Shown: positions 41,950-51,075 of the stretch, piece after piece | Numbering within the stretch: the stretch's first letter is position 1 | How the letters are laid out: every line of letters starts with the position of its first letter | Source of the DNA: Stigmatella aurantiaca DW4/3-1 | Lineage (GTDB): Bacteria > Myxococcota > Myxococcia > Myxococcales > Myxococcaceae | DNA: 64,000 nt | Direction: 5' to 3' | Assembly: GCF_000165485.1 (NCBI RefSeq) | Contig: NC_014623.1 | Span: 5,970,893 to 6,034,892 of the forward strand | Made by a program: the position numbers and the translations under genes | The notes under the pieces: generated by a model | What the model saw: the letters and a program-made list of their open reading frames with translations, nothing else | The model's database searches: none | Told to the model about the DNA's origin: nothing

Positions 41950-42806
41950 TCCATGCAGAACAGCAGCGATTTGGGGAGCGCGGCACGGCGGCGCGCCTCA
42001 CCCAGGTCCACCGCGCACAATACCCGAGACTCCCGCCCCTGGCTCACGTGCACGGCAATGGCATCACTGTGCTCGATCATCCGCCGCAACCCCAGTCCCG
42101 CGCCTCCACCCGAGGCATTGACCTGCACCCGCTTGCCATACGAGGCAAGCGCCTGCACGAAAGGCCGGGACGTCAGCCGCCCGAACCTGTCCACCGCCTC
42201 CAGATAGATGCGGCCACCCTCGACCGCCAGCGCCAGCTCGCAGGCATCCTCCGGATCAATCTCCTTCACCTCGGCGCGCCGGTGGGCATATTTCGGCTGC
42301 CCCTGCGCGTCCACGGGAGCATCCAGCATGGCATTGACGGCCAGCTCGTGCAGCACATCCGCCGCCAAGCTGGCCGCGTTCCGCGAGCCGCCTGCCTCCA
42401 CCACCACCATGGAGGCAGCCTCCGCCGCGTGCTGGACATCCCTCAGGCGCATCAGCCGCTGACGCACCACGGTTCCTTCCCCCGGCACCAGGGAGCCGCC
42501 CCGCAGCGCCGCGCCGAGCAGCACGGCCTCCCACTCCGTCAGGCTCTGCTCCGGCCCCCGGGTGGCCAGCAGCAACGCCGGTGGCTCTCGCGACAGGAGG
42601 TCCGCGTGAGAGGGGCCCAGCACACCATCAAAGAGGACCAGCCGGCGCGCCTGGCGCGCCGCCTCCGCCCCATCGAGCCCCGACTGCAGGGACACCCCTC
42701 CGCGCGCGAGCGTAGGGGCTACCTGCTCGAGCACCGTGGGCGCCAGCGAGGGGTCGGCAATCAGCAGGAGACCGCGGGGGGGCTCCACCTGGATCGAGGC
42801 TCTCAA
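41946..42806 (-). CDS. HATPase-like (anti-sigma-kinase-type) protein with N-terminal receiver-like part
   Basis: 286 residues. The C-terminal half has GHKL ATPase marks: N-box HELAVNAM (153-160), a D206-containing box (VDRFGRL) and the lid GGGAGLGL (233-240). No phosphoacceptor histidine domain is visible, as in RsbW/SpoIIAB-like kinases. The N-terminal 120 residues look like a degenerate receiver fold. It lies between a TonB receptor gene (5 bp) and a Ser/Thr kinase gene (ATGA overlap), so coupling is tight. The start seems to be TTG at 42806; a downstream GTG is possible. Partner switching with the STAS-like neighbour is inferred. Confidence 0.65.
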   Translation of the reverse strand: MRASIQVEPPRGLLLIADPSLAPTVLEQVAPTLARGGVSLQSGLDGAEAARQARRLVLFDGVLGPSHADLLSREPPALLLATRGPEQSLTEWEAVLLGAALRGGSLVPGEGTVVRQRLMRLRDVQHAAEAASMVVVEAGGSRNAASLAADVLHELAVNAMLDAPVDAQGQPKYAHRRAEVKEIDPEDACELALAVEGGRIYLEAVDRFGRLTSRPFVQALASYGKRVQVNASGGGAGLGLRRMIEHSDAIAVHVSQGRESRVLCAVDLGEARRRAALPKSLLFCME

Positions 42807-42811
42807 GGGGG

Positions 42812-45292
42812 TCAGTAGCGAACCTTGAGTTCGCTGTAGACGCCGCGGGGCGGCGCGGGGAACCCGTGAGACTCCTCGTACTGGGAATCGAACAGGTTGG
42901 TGCCCAGCAGCGACACGGAGATCCCCTCGTTGATGTTCACGCCCACGCGCGCGCTGGCCGTCACGTAGTCCGGCAGCTTGACGCGGTTGACCTCCCCGGT
43001 GGACTCCACCAGGAAGCCCGGATCGAAGCGCTGCCCCACGTACAGGGCGTACACCTCGGCGAACCCCACCTTGCCGATGTTGGTCCGGGCGCGCGCATAG
43101 AGGCGGTGGTGCGGCGCGTAGTCGAGCTGGGAGGAGGGCCCATCCCCGTACGGCAGCGCCTGCGCGTCCAGGTACTGGTAGGCCACGTCGAACGAGGAGT
43201 TGGCGGCGGGCAGCTGCGCGGCCACCTCCGCCTCGAAGCCCACCACCTGCGCATCGCCGATGTTCTGGAACTGCGAGGTGGAGCCGAAGACCAGGTTCTG
43301 ATTGATGAAGTTCTTGGCGCGGTTGTAGAAGCCCGTGGCCGTCAGGCGCATCCGGCGATCGAAGGCCCAGTAGTCCACCGCCGCCTCGTAGGTGTCCAGC
43401 GTCTCGGCGCGCAGGGCCGAGTTGCCCAGCAGCGTCGCCGCGTACATCTGCTGGTTGATGGCGAGCTCCGCCAACGTCGGGGCCCGGAAGGCGCGCCCGT
43501 AGTTGGTGCGCAGCGTGAGCTCCGGCAGCGCGTGGAACACGATGCTGGCACGGGGCGAGAGCTGGTTGGTGCGCTCGGACCAGACCTCCTCGGGGATGAG
43601 GTACGAGTCATACCGGACGCCCGCGCCCAGCACCAGGCGGCTCATCGGCCGGTACTCCGCGTCCACGAAGCCACCGATGATGGTCTGCGTGGTGTCATCC
43701 AGCGTCAGCCCGGCCAGCACGTTCTGGTTGTTGACGAGATCGTCCTTCACGTCGCCACCGAAGGTGACGTTGAGGTTGCCCGTGGTGAGCAGCGCGCGTG
43801 CCTCGGCCCCATACCGGCGGCGCTTGCCCAGGGCCGGCTCGAGCTTGCCGGTGATCATGTTCATCTGATCCACGACCCGCCGCTTATAGAGCGTGAAGGC
43901 CTGGCCGAAGATGCGCAGGTTGTCCGTCACCTGCGTGTCCACCTGCGCCGCGGCGTTGAGGTTCTGCACGTTCTCGGTGTCGCTCGGCGTGTAGTGGCAC
44001 CGGCCACAGTTGCCCACCGTGGAGATCTGCGTGCCGCCGGGGCGGCCGATCTCCGCGTCGGTGAAGTCGGCGTCGAGCGCGAACGCGCCCACCTTCACCT
44101 TGCCGCTGATCTGGTGCACCTGCGAATCCTGGTTGGTGTCCACCAGGCCCGTCTGCGCGTTGTTGAAAAGCTGGGGGCCATCCGAGCCGAAGCCGTAGTA
44201 GCTGGCCAGCGCCTCCACCGGGCCGCCGCGGCCAGCCGCCGTGGCGTTCACGCGGAAGGTGCTGTCCTGTCCGGCCAGCACCCGGCCGTCGAAGCCGATG
44301 TTGTTGCCCTCCTTGATGAGGTCCGAGGGCTGACGCTCGATGAGGTTGATGACCCCGCTGAAGGCGTTGGAGCCGTACAGCGAGGAGCCGGGACCGCGGA
44401 TCACCTCCACCTGCTTGAGGTTGGACAGCGGCGTCGTCTCATCCGCGTAGAACTGGCCCGTCCACGGGTCCGTCAGCGGCCGGCCATCCTTCAGCAGCAG
44501 CAGCCGGTTGGACAGGTAGTTGGAGCCAAGGCCGCGCGCGCTGACCGCCGCCTTGCGCATGGAGCCGCGCCGGCACTCCAGGCCGGGGAAGTACTGGATC
44601 GCCTCGCAGAGCGTGAAGGCTCCCGTGCCCTCCAGCTCCTCGGCGGGGATCCACGCCACCGTCATGGGCACATCCTTGATGCGCTGGCGGCGCTTGGAGG
44701 CCGTCGTCACCACCGCCTCGCTGAGCAGCGCGTTCACCGAGTCCTCGATGGAGGAGGCATCCCCGGCGGGATCCGGCAGGTCCAGGCCCGCAAGCCCCGA
44801 GGGCGGCGGCAGCGCGCGCGACGGGACGGGATCCGCGAAGGGCGCCGTGGGGGGCACCCGGTCTTGCGCCGGCTTCGTCGCGGTCTGCTTGGGCGCCGGC
44901 GTGGCCTGCTTGGGCGCCGGCGTGACCACCGCCGGGGGGGGGGTCGGAGCCGGCACCGGGGCCGGATCGGCCAGCACCGAGTCCGGAATCGGCTCCCGCG
45001 GCCGGTATTCAGCCGGAGGCGGCGAGCCCACCGGGGCCGACGTCTCCTTGCCGGTCAGCGGATCCTCTTCGGTGGGATCGTCCACCATCTGAGGCGCCAC
45101 AGGCGGTGGCGGTGGCGGTGGGGTCTTCTTGGAAGCCCCTGGACGCCGCTTGGTGGGCTTCGCTTTTGTCTGCGCCTCGGCGTTGCCAGCGGCAAGGCCC
45201 ATGATTACGCATAGGCAGAAAACCAGGGGGAGCTGCAGGAACGCCCGTGCCGCGATGCGTCGCGGCCAGCCCAAAACAGTCGAGTGCATCAT
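42812..45292 (-). CDS. TonB-dependent outer-membrane receptor with Pro-rich linker and CxxCH motif
   Basis: About 826 residues: signal peptide (to about A40), a Pro/Lys-rich linker of about 140 residues with a repeated TPAPKQ unit, a plug domain (about 190-320, with VIRGPGSSLYGSNAFSG) and a 22-strand-type barrel ending in YSELKVRY, where a terminal aromatic residue is normal. An extracellular-side stretch holds CGRCH (429-433), a heme-c-type motif unusual for this family. Receptors of this class import siderophores, cobalamin, sugars or peptides. The ATG at 45292 was chosen for its signal peptide; earlier in-frame starts exist. It is close to a HATPase-like gene and a PhnD-like binding protein gene. 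Confidence 0.88.
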   Translation of the reverse strand: MMHSTVLGWPRRIAARAFLQLPLVFCLCVIMGLAAGNAEAQTKAKPTKRRPGASKKTPPPPPPPVAPQMVDDPTEEDPLTGKETSAPVGSPPPAEYRPREPIPDSVLADPAPVPAPTPPPAVVTPAPKQATPAPKQTATKPAQDRVPPTAPFADPVPSRALPPPSGLAGLDLPDPAGDASSIEDSVNALLSEAVVTTASKRRQRIKDVPMTVAWIPAEELEGTGAFTLCEAIQYFPGLECRRGSMRKAAVSARGLGSNYLSNRLLLLKDGRPLTDPWTGQFYADETTPLSNLKQVEVIRGPGSSLYGSNAFSGVINLIERQPSDLIKEGNNIGFDGRVLAGQDSTFRVNATAAGRGGPVEALASYYGFGSDGPQLFNNAQTGLVDTNQDSQVHQISGKVKVGAFALDADFTDAEIGRPGGTQISTVGNCGRCHYTPSDTENVQNLNAAAQVDTQVTDNLRIFGQAFTLYKRRVVDQMNMITGKLEPALGKRRRYGAEARALLTTGNLNVTFGGDVKDDLVNNQNVLAGLTLDDTTQTIIGGFVDAEYRPMSRLVLGAGVRYDSYLIPEEVWSERTNQLSPRASIVFHALPELTLRTNYGRAFRAPTLAELAINQQMYAATLLGNSALRAETLDTYEAAVDYWAFDRRMRLTATGFYNRAKNFINQNLVFGSTSQFQNIGDAQVVGFEAEVAAQLPAANSSFDVAYQYLDAQALPYGDGPSSQLDYAPHHRLYARARTNIGKVGFAEVYALYVGQRFDPGFLVESTGEVNRVKLPDYVTASARVGVNINEGISVSLLGTNLFDSQYEESHGFPAPPRGVYSELKVRY

Positions 45293-45444
45293 TCTCACAT
45301 CCGCCAGTGGAGCAGCCAAAACCGGGTGAGGCCCGTACGCCAGTCCGCGTGAGGCAAAGACCCTGTCCATTAAGGGTCCTCTTCTGAACATCCGGACTGT
45401 TGAATTCAAGTTACCCTACTGTCTTCACCCGCGCCAAGGGATTG

Positions 45445-45469
45445 CCCGGGACCGATGAATCGTCCCGGG
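45445..45469 (-). terminator. Strong hairpin between binding-protein and receptor genes
   Basis: CCCGGGAC and GTCCCGGG form a perfect 8-bp stem with a 9-base loop, extended outward by CCAAGG/CCTTGG. It follows the PhnD-like gene by 30 bp and precedes the receptor start by about 150 bp. It may end or attenuate the upstream transcript. Confidence 0.5.
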
Positions 45470-45497
45470 TCCTTGCCTTGGGCAGGCCCCTGCGTTC

Positions 45498-46397
45498 TCA
45501 GTCGTCCGGCTGTTCGGACGAGACGTCCATGACGCTGGTGAAGGAGGGCAGGACAGGGTTGAGCTGCCCCGCGCGCACCAGCGCGTCGGTGTCCACGCGC
45601 AACTGGGGCGACTCGACGATCACCGGCTGGCGCGGCGCGGGCCCCTTCTGAGCAAGCTTGCGGAAATCCTCGAACTCCCGGCCCTGCACCCGCACGAAGC
45701 CGCTGAAGGGCGCCACGGCCTCCAGCTTCGGCAGTTGCGCCTCCAACGCGCTGTCCTGCAGGCTCACCAGCACCGCGCCAGGCACCTTGGAGCTACGGAA
45801 AAGCACGCGCGCGTCCTTGGGCACGTGGGACAGGGGCACCAGCGCGGCCTCCGCCCCCTTGGCCTCGAGCATCTTCAGCGCCGATTCCACGTTGGGCACC
45901 GAGACCACCTTGAAGTGTTTCTGGGCATCGAGGTCCCCCCCGAAGACGATGTGGGAGACGAACTTCACGTCCGAGGGCCCCGCACCCTTGGTGAGGGCCA
46001 GGCGCTTGCCCTGCAGATCCTTCACGCTCCCCTTCCCGTTGGAGACGATGGCCCAGCGCTGGGTCGTCTCCCCCGAGAGCGCGGCGAAGGCGATGGGGGT
46101 GGCCTTCTCCCCGAGCTGCACCGCCGACCAGGCATCCACCACCGCGAAGTCGACGAGCCCATCGGCGACGGCCTTGGAGAAGTCCTCGTAGCGGCCGAAG
46201 CTCTTGGCCGCCACGGGCTGCTCGAGCACCGTGCCCAGCTGTGCCGCCAGGTTCTCGGCGAAGGTGAAGCGCTGCTGGCCATCGGTCAGGGTGGTGGGAA
46301 GGAAAACCCCCAGCGTGGCCTTCTTCTCGGCCCAGGCGGCGGGGGTCCAGGTGCTCAGCAGCACCAGGGCAAGCGACAGGAAACGGGAGGTGTTCAT
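45498..46397 (-). CDS. PhnD-like periplasmic substrate-binding protein
   Basis: A 299-residue exported protein (signal peptide ending AAWA) with the PhnD/phosphonate-type binding-protein pattern: VFLPTT near the start, a DFAVVDAWSAVQ segment, and the hinge part LQGKRLALTKGAGPSD. Such proteins bind oxyanions or organic phosphonates, but no ABC permease or ATPase gene is adjacent, so it may act as a sensor. Its ATG overlaps the stop of the TPR gene (ATGA). Confidence 0.75.
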   Translation of the reverse strand: MNTSRFLSLALVLLSTWTPAAWAEKKATLGVFLPTTLTDGQQRFTFAENLAAQLGTVLEQPVAAKSFGRYEDFSKAVADGLVDFAVVDAWSAVQLGEKATPIAFAALSGETTQRWAIVSNGKGSVKDLQGKRLALTKGAGPSDVKFVSHIVFGGDLDAQKHFKVVSVPNVESALKMLEAKGAEAALVPLSHVPKDARVLFRSSKVPGAVLVSLQDSALEAQLPKLEAVAPFSGFVRVQGREFEDFRKLAQKGPAPRQPVIVESPQLRVDTDALVRAGQLNPVLPSFTSVMDVSSEQPDD

Positions 46398-48907
46398 GGC
46401 AGGGTCTCCGTGGCGGTGGCCTCGGTGGCCTCGGTGGAGGCAGTGCCTCCCAGGCCGTGAAGGGCCATCAGGCGATCACGCCACTCGCGGGCTGTCGCCG
46501 CGCGAGAGCCGCCCGAGGCCAGGTAGCGGCGGTAGGACTCCACCGCCTCGGGAATGTCATTGCGGCGCTGGGCTTCGATGCCCAGGTTGAACGAGGCCAT
46601 GGGCACCGAGGACTCCAGCTTGTGCCACACGGCCGTGGCGTCGGCGAACTTGCGCTTGCCGTAGTTCACGCACGCGAGGTTGTGTTGCAGGGTGGCGTCC
46701 TCCTGCGCACCGGCCAGGGCGGCCTTGAAGGCCTTCTCGGCCAGCTTGAAGTTGCCCGTGGCGTAGGCGCGCTCCCCTTCGAGCCGGTGGAGCGCGTTGG
46801 CCAGCGAGGCGATCCACTTCGCCTGCCAGGACGAGGGCTTCTTCGACGCGGCGGCCAGCGCCTTGCGCGCGAAGGGCACCTGGCCCTTGCGGTAGAGGAC
46901 GTAGGCCTCCGCCAGGAAGCGCGTGTTGGCATCCGCCCAGGCCGGCGTGGGCGTCAGCGCCCGCTTGATCAGGGGCGTGGCCTCCGCGAAACGGCCCTGC
47001 TCGGCCTGGACGAGCGCCTTGGTGAGCAGGGCCAGCTTGGCCAGCTCCGGCTGCTTGGACAGGTTGAACTTCTCCGTCAGCTCGACGTCCTTGCGCGCGT
47101 TCTCCACGTCCGCCGTCTCCAGGCGGGTGAGCGCGCGGCGCAGCAGCATCAGCGGCAGGTTGGCCTCGGCCAGCTGCCGGGCCGCCTTGGACGGGCCGGG
47201 CTCGGACAGGCGCTCCACGGCGTCGTCCACGCGGCCCAGTTCCACCTCCGCGAGCGCCGCGCCCACGGACACGTCGGCCAGGTCCGCCGGCTCCTCGGTG
47301 CGCTTCTCGGCCTGAATGAAGGCGCGCAGCGCCGCCTCGGCGTTCCCTTCGCCCAGGTGGGCGTAGCCCAGCATCCAGTGCTCGCGCCAGGTGGAGCCCT
47401 CCAGCGTCACGGCCTGCTCCAGCACCGGGCGGGCCTGGGCGAAGGCCCGCTGCTCCAGCAGCGCCGCGCCCAGCCGGCGGGCCATGGCCGCGCTGCGCTC
47501 GAGATCATACGCCCGGCGCAGATCTCTCACCGCGTCATCCAGGCGGTTGGTGTCCGCGCGGCCACGGGCCCGGTGCGCCAGCGCGTGGGCCAGCCACTGC
47601 TGCGCCCCCGCGTGATCCGGCTCGACCCGGAGCGCGTTGGCATAGTCCTCGATGGCCTGGTCCCACTGGCCGGTGGCGAAGTGGTCCGCCCCCAGCAGCA
47701 CATGGCCCAGGGCCTGCTGCGGGGCCAGCTCCACGAGCCGCCGGTGGACCTCCACCGCGCGCTGGAAGCGTCCCGCCCGGCGGTTGACGGAGCCGAGCGA
47801 CGCCCACAGCTCCAGGTTGCCCCCGTCGGCCTCCAGCGCGGCCTCGAGGTACTTGATGGCCTCCTCGTTGCGCCCCTGCGCCTGAAGCGCCTTGCTCACG
47901 GCGATCTGGGCGGCCACCACCCCTGGCGCCATCTCCAGCACCTTGCGGAACTCGGCCTCGGCCTCCTTCGGCTGCTTCTGCGCGAGCCGCACCTCGCCGA
48001 GCAGCAGGCGCGCGGCCGGGGTTGCTTCCAGCTTCACCAGGGCCAGGGCCTGCGTCTCCGCGCCCGCCACGTTCCCGGAGCGCAGGAACATCCGGCCCAG
48101 GCGCTCCTTGGGCTCCTTCGCCTGCGGGAAGCGCTCCACGAGGCCCTCGACGAGCGCCAGCGCCTCTTCGTCCTTTCCCTCCATCTCCAGCACGGAGGCC
48201 AGGCCCATCTGCGCGGTGACGGACTCGGGGCGCCCCGCCTGCGCCTGCTGGAAGGACGCGCGCGCGGCGGCCACGTCCTTGCGCATCAGGTGGCCCTGAC
48301 CGATGAGCTCATGGATCTGGTAGTCGTTGACCGCCAGCTTCTGGGGGCGCTGCGCCAGGTACCGCTGGAACTTGGCGATGGCCACATCCCCCCGCCGCCC
48401 ATGGAGGTAGTAGGAGCCCAGGTAGTAGTTGACGATGAGGTGCTCGGGCGCGTTTTGCTCCGACACCTTCTCCAGCAGCGGCACCGCCTCCGGGAAGCGG
48501 CGCAGCTTGAAGAGCGCCACGCCCAGCGGGAACGTCACCGAGGTGTCCTCGGGGTTGTTGGCGCTCACCGCCGGGAGCTTCGCGGCGGTGCGGACATAAT
48601 CTCCCAGGGCGTTGGCCGTGGCACCGAGGCCCGCCGCGGCGGGCACCGAGGTGGGATCCAACGTCAACGCCTGCTCGAAGAGCTGGAGGGCTTTCCGGTT
48701 CTTCTCCTCTGCCTCCTTCTTGTTGCCGGCGGTGACGGCGGCACTGGCCGCCACCTGAGCGGTCTCTCCCTCCTTTACCAGGAGCTGAGACTCGGTGAGG
48801 GGGGGCGGACGGTATTGCGCGAAGGCCACCGGGCCCGAGAACAGATGGACGAGGGCAAGCGCCGCGGCAAGGCGGCGCGCCGAAGGGGGTCTAGACATGC
48901 GGCTCAT
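46394..48907 (-). CDS. Large exported TPR-repeat protein
   Basis: 837 residues: an N-terminal signal peptide (to about FAQ), then a continuous series of tetratricopeptide-like repeats marked by A/L/G-rich helix pairs through almost the whole length. TPR proteins scaffold protein assemblies. It is made between a SpoIIE-type phosphatase and a PhnD-like protein, with its stop overlapping the latter's start and its own start 12 bp from the phosphatase stop. A periplasmic scaffold linking outer-membrane receptor and inner-membrane phosphatase is a reasonable inference. A second ATG lies three codons in. Confidence 0.82.
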   Translation of the reverse strand: MSRMSRPPSARRLAAALALVHLFSGPVAFAQYRPPPLTESQLLVKEGETAQVAASAAVTAGNKKEAEEKNRKALQLFEQALTLDPTSVPAAAGLGATANALGDYVRTAAKLPAVSANNPEDTSVTFPLGVALFKLRRFPEAVPLLEKVSEQNAPEHLIVNYYLGSYYLHGRRGDVAIAKFQRYLAQRPQKLAVNDYQIHELIGQGHLMRKDVAAARASFQQAQAGRPESVTAQMGLASVLEMEGKDEEALALVEGLVERFPQAKEPKERLGRMFLRSGNVAGAETQALALVKLEATPAARLLLGEVRLAQKQPKEAEAEFRKVLEMAPGVVAAQIAVSKALQAQGRNEEAIKYLEAALEADGGNLELWASLGSVNRRAGRFQRAVEVHRRLVELAPQQALGHVLLGADHFATGQWDQAIEDYANALRVEPDHAGAQQWLAHALAHRARGRADTNRLDDAVRDLRRAYDLERSAAMARRLGAALLEQRAFAQARPVLEQAVTLEGSTWREHWMLGYAHLGEGNAEAALRAFIQAEKRTEEPADLADVSVGAALAEVELGRVDDAVERLSEPGPSKAARQLAEANLPLMLLRRALTRLETADVENARKDVELTEKFNLSKQPELAKLALLTKALVQAEQGRFAEATPLIKRALTPTPAWADANTRFLAEAYVLYRKGQVPFARKALAAASKKPSSWQAKWIASLANALHRLEGERAYATGNFKLAEKAFKAALAGAQEDATLQHNLACVNYGKRKFADATAVWHKLESSVPMASFNLGIEAQRRNDIPEAVESYRRYLASGGSRAATAREWRDRLMALHGLGGTASTEATEATATETLP

Positions 48908-48919
48908 TCGGTTTCCAGG

Positions 48920-50689
48920 CTAGGAGGCAGTGCTGAACTCGGCGACGACGACGGTGATGTCATCGCGTTGGGGTTGACCCGCGCTGAAGGCGCGCACGTC
49001 CGCCAGGATGGCGTCGCGCAGGCCTTCGGCGGTGAGCTGGGCGTTGTTCTGGACGGCGGCCCCCAGGCGCTGGGTGCCATAGAGCTTACCGGCGGCGTCC
49101 CGGGCCTCGGTGAGCCCGTCCGTGTACCAGACGATGATGTCGCCGGGGCGCAGTTGGGCCTGGCGCGAGGAGTACTGGGAGGACACGGAGGCGCCCAGCA
49201 GCGGCCCGCGGGCCGGCAGCGAGGCGAACTGCCCGGACAGGCGGTTGTAGACGCACGCGGCCGGGTGGCCGCCCGCCGCGTAGTCGATGAGGCCCGTCTG
49301 CACGTCGATGACGGCCAGGGCGCTGGACATCTGGTACTCGCCGCGGCCCAGGTGGGCCAGGGTGATGTTGAGCGCGCTGATGAGCACCTGGGAGTTGAGC
49401 TGGTCCGGCTCGCGCATCGTCATGGCCGAGGCGAAACCGCTGGTCGCGCTGGTGGCCACCAGCGCCGTGGAGAGCCCGTGGCCGGTGACGTCGCCGACGC
49501 CCACCACCACGCGCTGCTCGTCCAGGGGGGCGCGGAACCACCAGTCGCCGCCGCACGCATCCGCGGTGACGACCAGGCCCGCCATGCGCATGGTGCCCAT
49601 CTGGAACGCCTCGCGCCCGGGCAGCAGCGTCTCCTGGACGGTGCGCGCCAGCGACACCTCGCGCTCCAGCTGCGCCTTGGAGCGCACGTCATCCAGCAGG
49701 ACCTTGATGCGCTCGGCCATGTGGTTGAACACCACGCTCAGGGTGCTCACCTCGCGGCCCGCGCCCGTGGCCTGGCCCGCGCGGGCACTGAGGTCGCCGG
49801 CGGCCAGCTGCATCACCCGGCGCGTCAGCACGCCCAGGGGCCGGGTGATGCGGCGGCTCTGGATGGCGGCGATGATGCTGGCCAGCACCACGAAGCCCAG
49901 GCCCAGGATCAAGGCGTTGCGCACCGTGGTCCGCAGCGCCTCGTCCTTGTTCTCCTTCAGCACCTGGAGTTGGTGCTGGAGCTCGTCGAGCGAGTAGCTG
50001 ATGACGATGAGCCCCTTGCCGCTCTGGGAGCCATAGTCGAGCGGCTCCTGGAACTCGAAGACGGGCCGGTTCTTGAAGACCGCGCCCTGCACGGAGCGCT
50101 CGGGCTTGCGTCCACCCGAGGCCGTGCCCAGCTTGGCATCCGCGTCCGAGTCGGCCACCAGCAGGCTGTCCGCGTCGAACATCTGCACGCGCAGGATGTT
50201 GCGGTTGTCCGCGATGATGGCGCGCGCCACATCGGTGAGGAACGCGTAGTTGTTGTCGCGCAGCGAGGTGGCGGACGTGAGGGCCAACGTGTGGCTCACC
50301 GTCTGCCCCAGCTCGCGCGCGTGGTTCTGGGTCCGCTCCGTGAAGGTGGCGGAGGCCTCCTCGAACTGGGACGTGGTGGACACCGCCGAGAGCGCCGTCA
50401 GCAACCCGACGATGACCAGCACGAGCACGGCCGTGGTGAGCAGGAGGATCTGATCCAGCCGCATCCCCCGGATGGAGGCGACATCGGGCAGCTCTCCGGC
50501 TTCGAGCGGCGCGACGATGGTGCCCGTCATCTCCCCCGCGACCGGCGCGGCGACGGTGGTGCTGGTGAACTGGACGTTCTGGTGAGTCCCCGTGCTCTCG
50601 TGCCGGGGGAAAGTCCCCGTGTCCCGCGGGGACAGGCCCGGAGAGGAAGTCTCCTCTGGAACAGGGGCAAGGCGTGTGTTCGTCTTCAA
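48920..50689 (-). CDS. Membrane SpoIIE/PP2C-type phosphatase with sensor and HAMP
   Basis: About 590 residues. A cytoplasmic tail leads to TM1 (RLDQILLLTTAVLVLVIVGL), a periplasmic sensor of about 160 residues, TM2 (ALILGLGFVVLASIIAAI), a HAMP linker with RRITRPLGVL, and a SpoIIE domain with VQETLLPG, GGDWWF, GDVTGHGLSTALVA, AAGGHPAA, YTDGLTEAR and RDDITVVV. The metal-binding aspartates are present. Such phosphatases dephosphorylate STAS-domain proteins. The start is unclear: TTG 50689 was chosen, the frame is open to 50773, and an ATG lies just before TM1. It opens the signalling gene group. Confidence 0.85.
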   Translation of the reverse strand: MKTNTRLAPVPEETSSPGLSPRDTGTFPRHESTGTHQNVQFTSTTVAAPVAGEMTGTIVAPLEAGELPDVASIRGMRLDQILLLTTAVLVLVIVGLLTALSAVSTTSQFEEASATFTERTQNHARELGQTVSHTLALTSATSLRDNNYAFLTDVARAIIADNRNILRVQMFDADSLLVADSDADAKLGTASGGRKPERSVQGAVFKNRPVFEFQEPLDYGSQSGKGLIVISYSLDELQHQLQVLKENKDEALRTTVRNALILGLGFVVLASIIAAIQSRRITRPLGVLTRRVMQLAAGDLSARAGQATGAGREVSTLSVVFNHMAERIKVLLDDVRSKAQLEREVSLARTVQETLLPGREAFQMGTMRMAGLVVTADACGGDWWFRAPLDEQRVVVGVGDVTGHGLSTALVATSATSGFASAMTMREPDQLNSQVLISALNITLAHLGRGEYQMSSALAVIDVQTGLIDYAAGGHPAACVYNRLSGQFASLPARGPLLGASVSSQYSSRQAQLRPGDIIVWYTDGLTEARDAAGKLYGTQRLGAAVQNNAQLTAEGLRDAILADVRAFSAGQPQRDDITVVVAEFSTAS

Positions 50690-51075
50690 GGACCCACCTG
50701 GCTGCAGGCCGCGAGAGGGACGCGGACCCAATCTGAAGAAAAGTTTGCGTGACTCTAGCGCACTTACGTGCAAGTGCGAGTCCCCGGGCTTTCCCGGCTC
50801 GCCGACCCCAGCGGTCCGCTCTGACGGGGGCCCTTCTTCTCACGGAAACGTCACATCCGCCGCCCATGTCTCGCGAGACGTGTCATCGCGCCTGCCTGCC
50901 TTCCGGGCGGGCGCCTCGGGCAGGGCGCTGGCGGGGCTTGACGGGACGCCGGCCGTTGCCGCAATGCGCCACCCCCCCCTTCGTCCTTCCAAAAACACCT
51001 CCGCGCGCGACGCGCTTGAGTGGATGGGGCCCCTTTGGGGTATAGGAACCCTCTCCACCCGAGAGGAAGCCGCGC
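50690..51075. other. Divergent intergenic region
   Basis: A 386-bp gap between the SpoIIE phosphatase and E1 alpha genes. No coding pattern stands out. It must carry promoters for both directions; TTGAGT (from 51015) and TATAGG (51041-51046), 20 bases apart, form a weak candidate for the E1 operon. The gap ends with the hairpin described at 51050-51066. Confidence 0.45.
51050..51066 (+). promoter_or_regulatory. Hairpin that would cover the E1 alpha ribosome-binding site
   Basis: CCTCTC and GAGAGG form a perfect 6-bp stem with a 5-base loop. The right arm is the Shine-Dalgarno (GAGAGGAAG) of the GTG start at 51076, so a folded leader would hide it. Confidence 0.35.

Noticed and set aside
38704-42207. 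Long plus-strand open frame opposite the Ser/Thr kinase gene
   Set aside because: Composition is dominated by Arg, Gly and His; the minus strand carries complete kinase motifs.
46457-50752. Very long open frame on the plus strand opposite the TPR and phosphatase genes
   Set aside because: It is a GC-rich shadow: the opposite strand holds clear TPR and SpoIIE motifs, and this frame gives Arg/Gly/His-rich sequence with no domain pattern.
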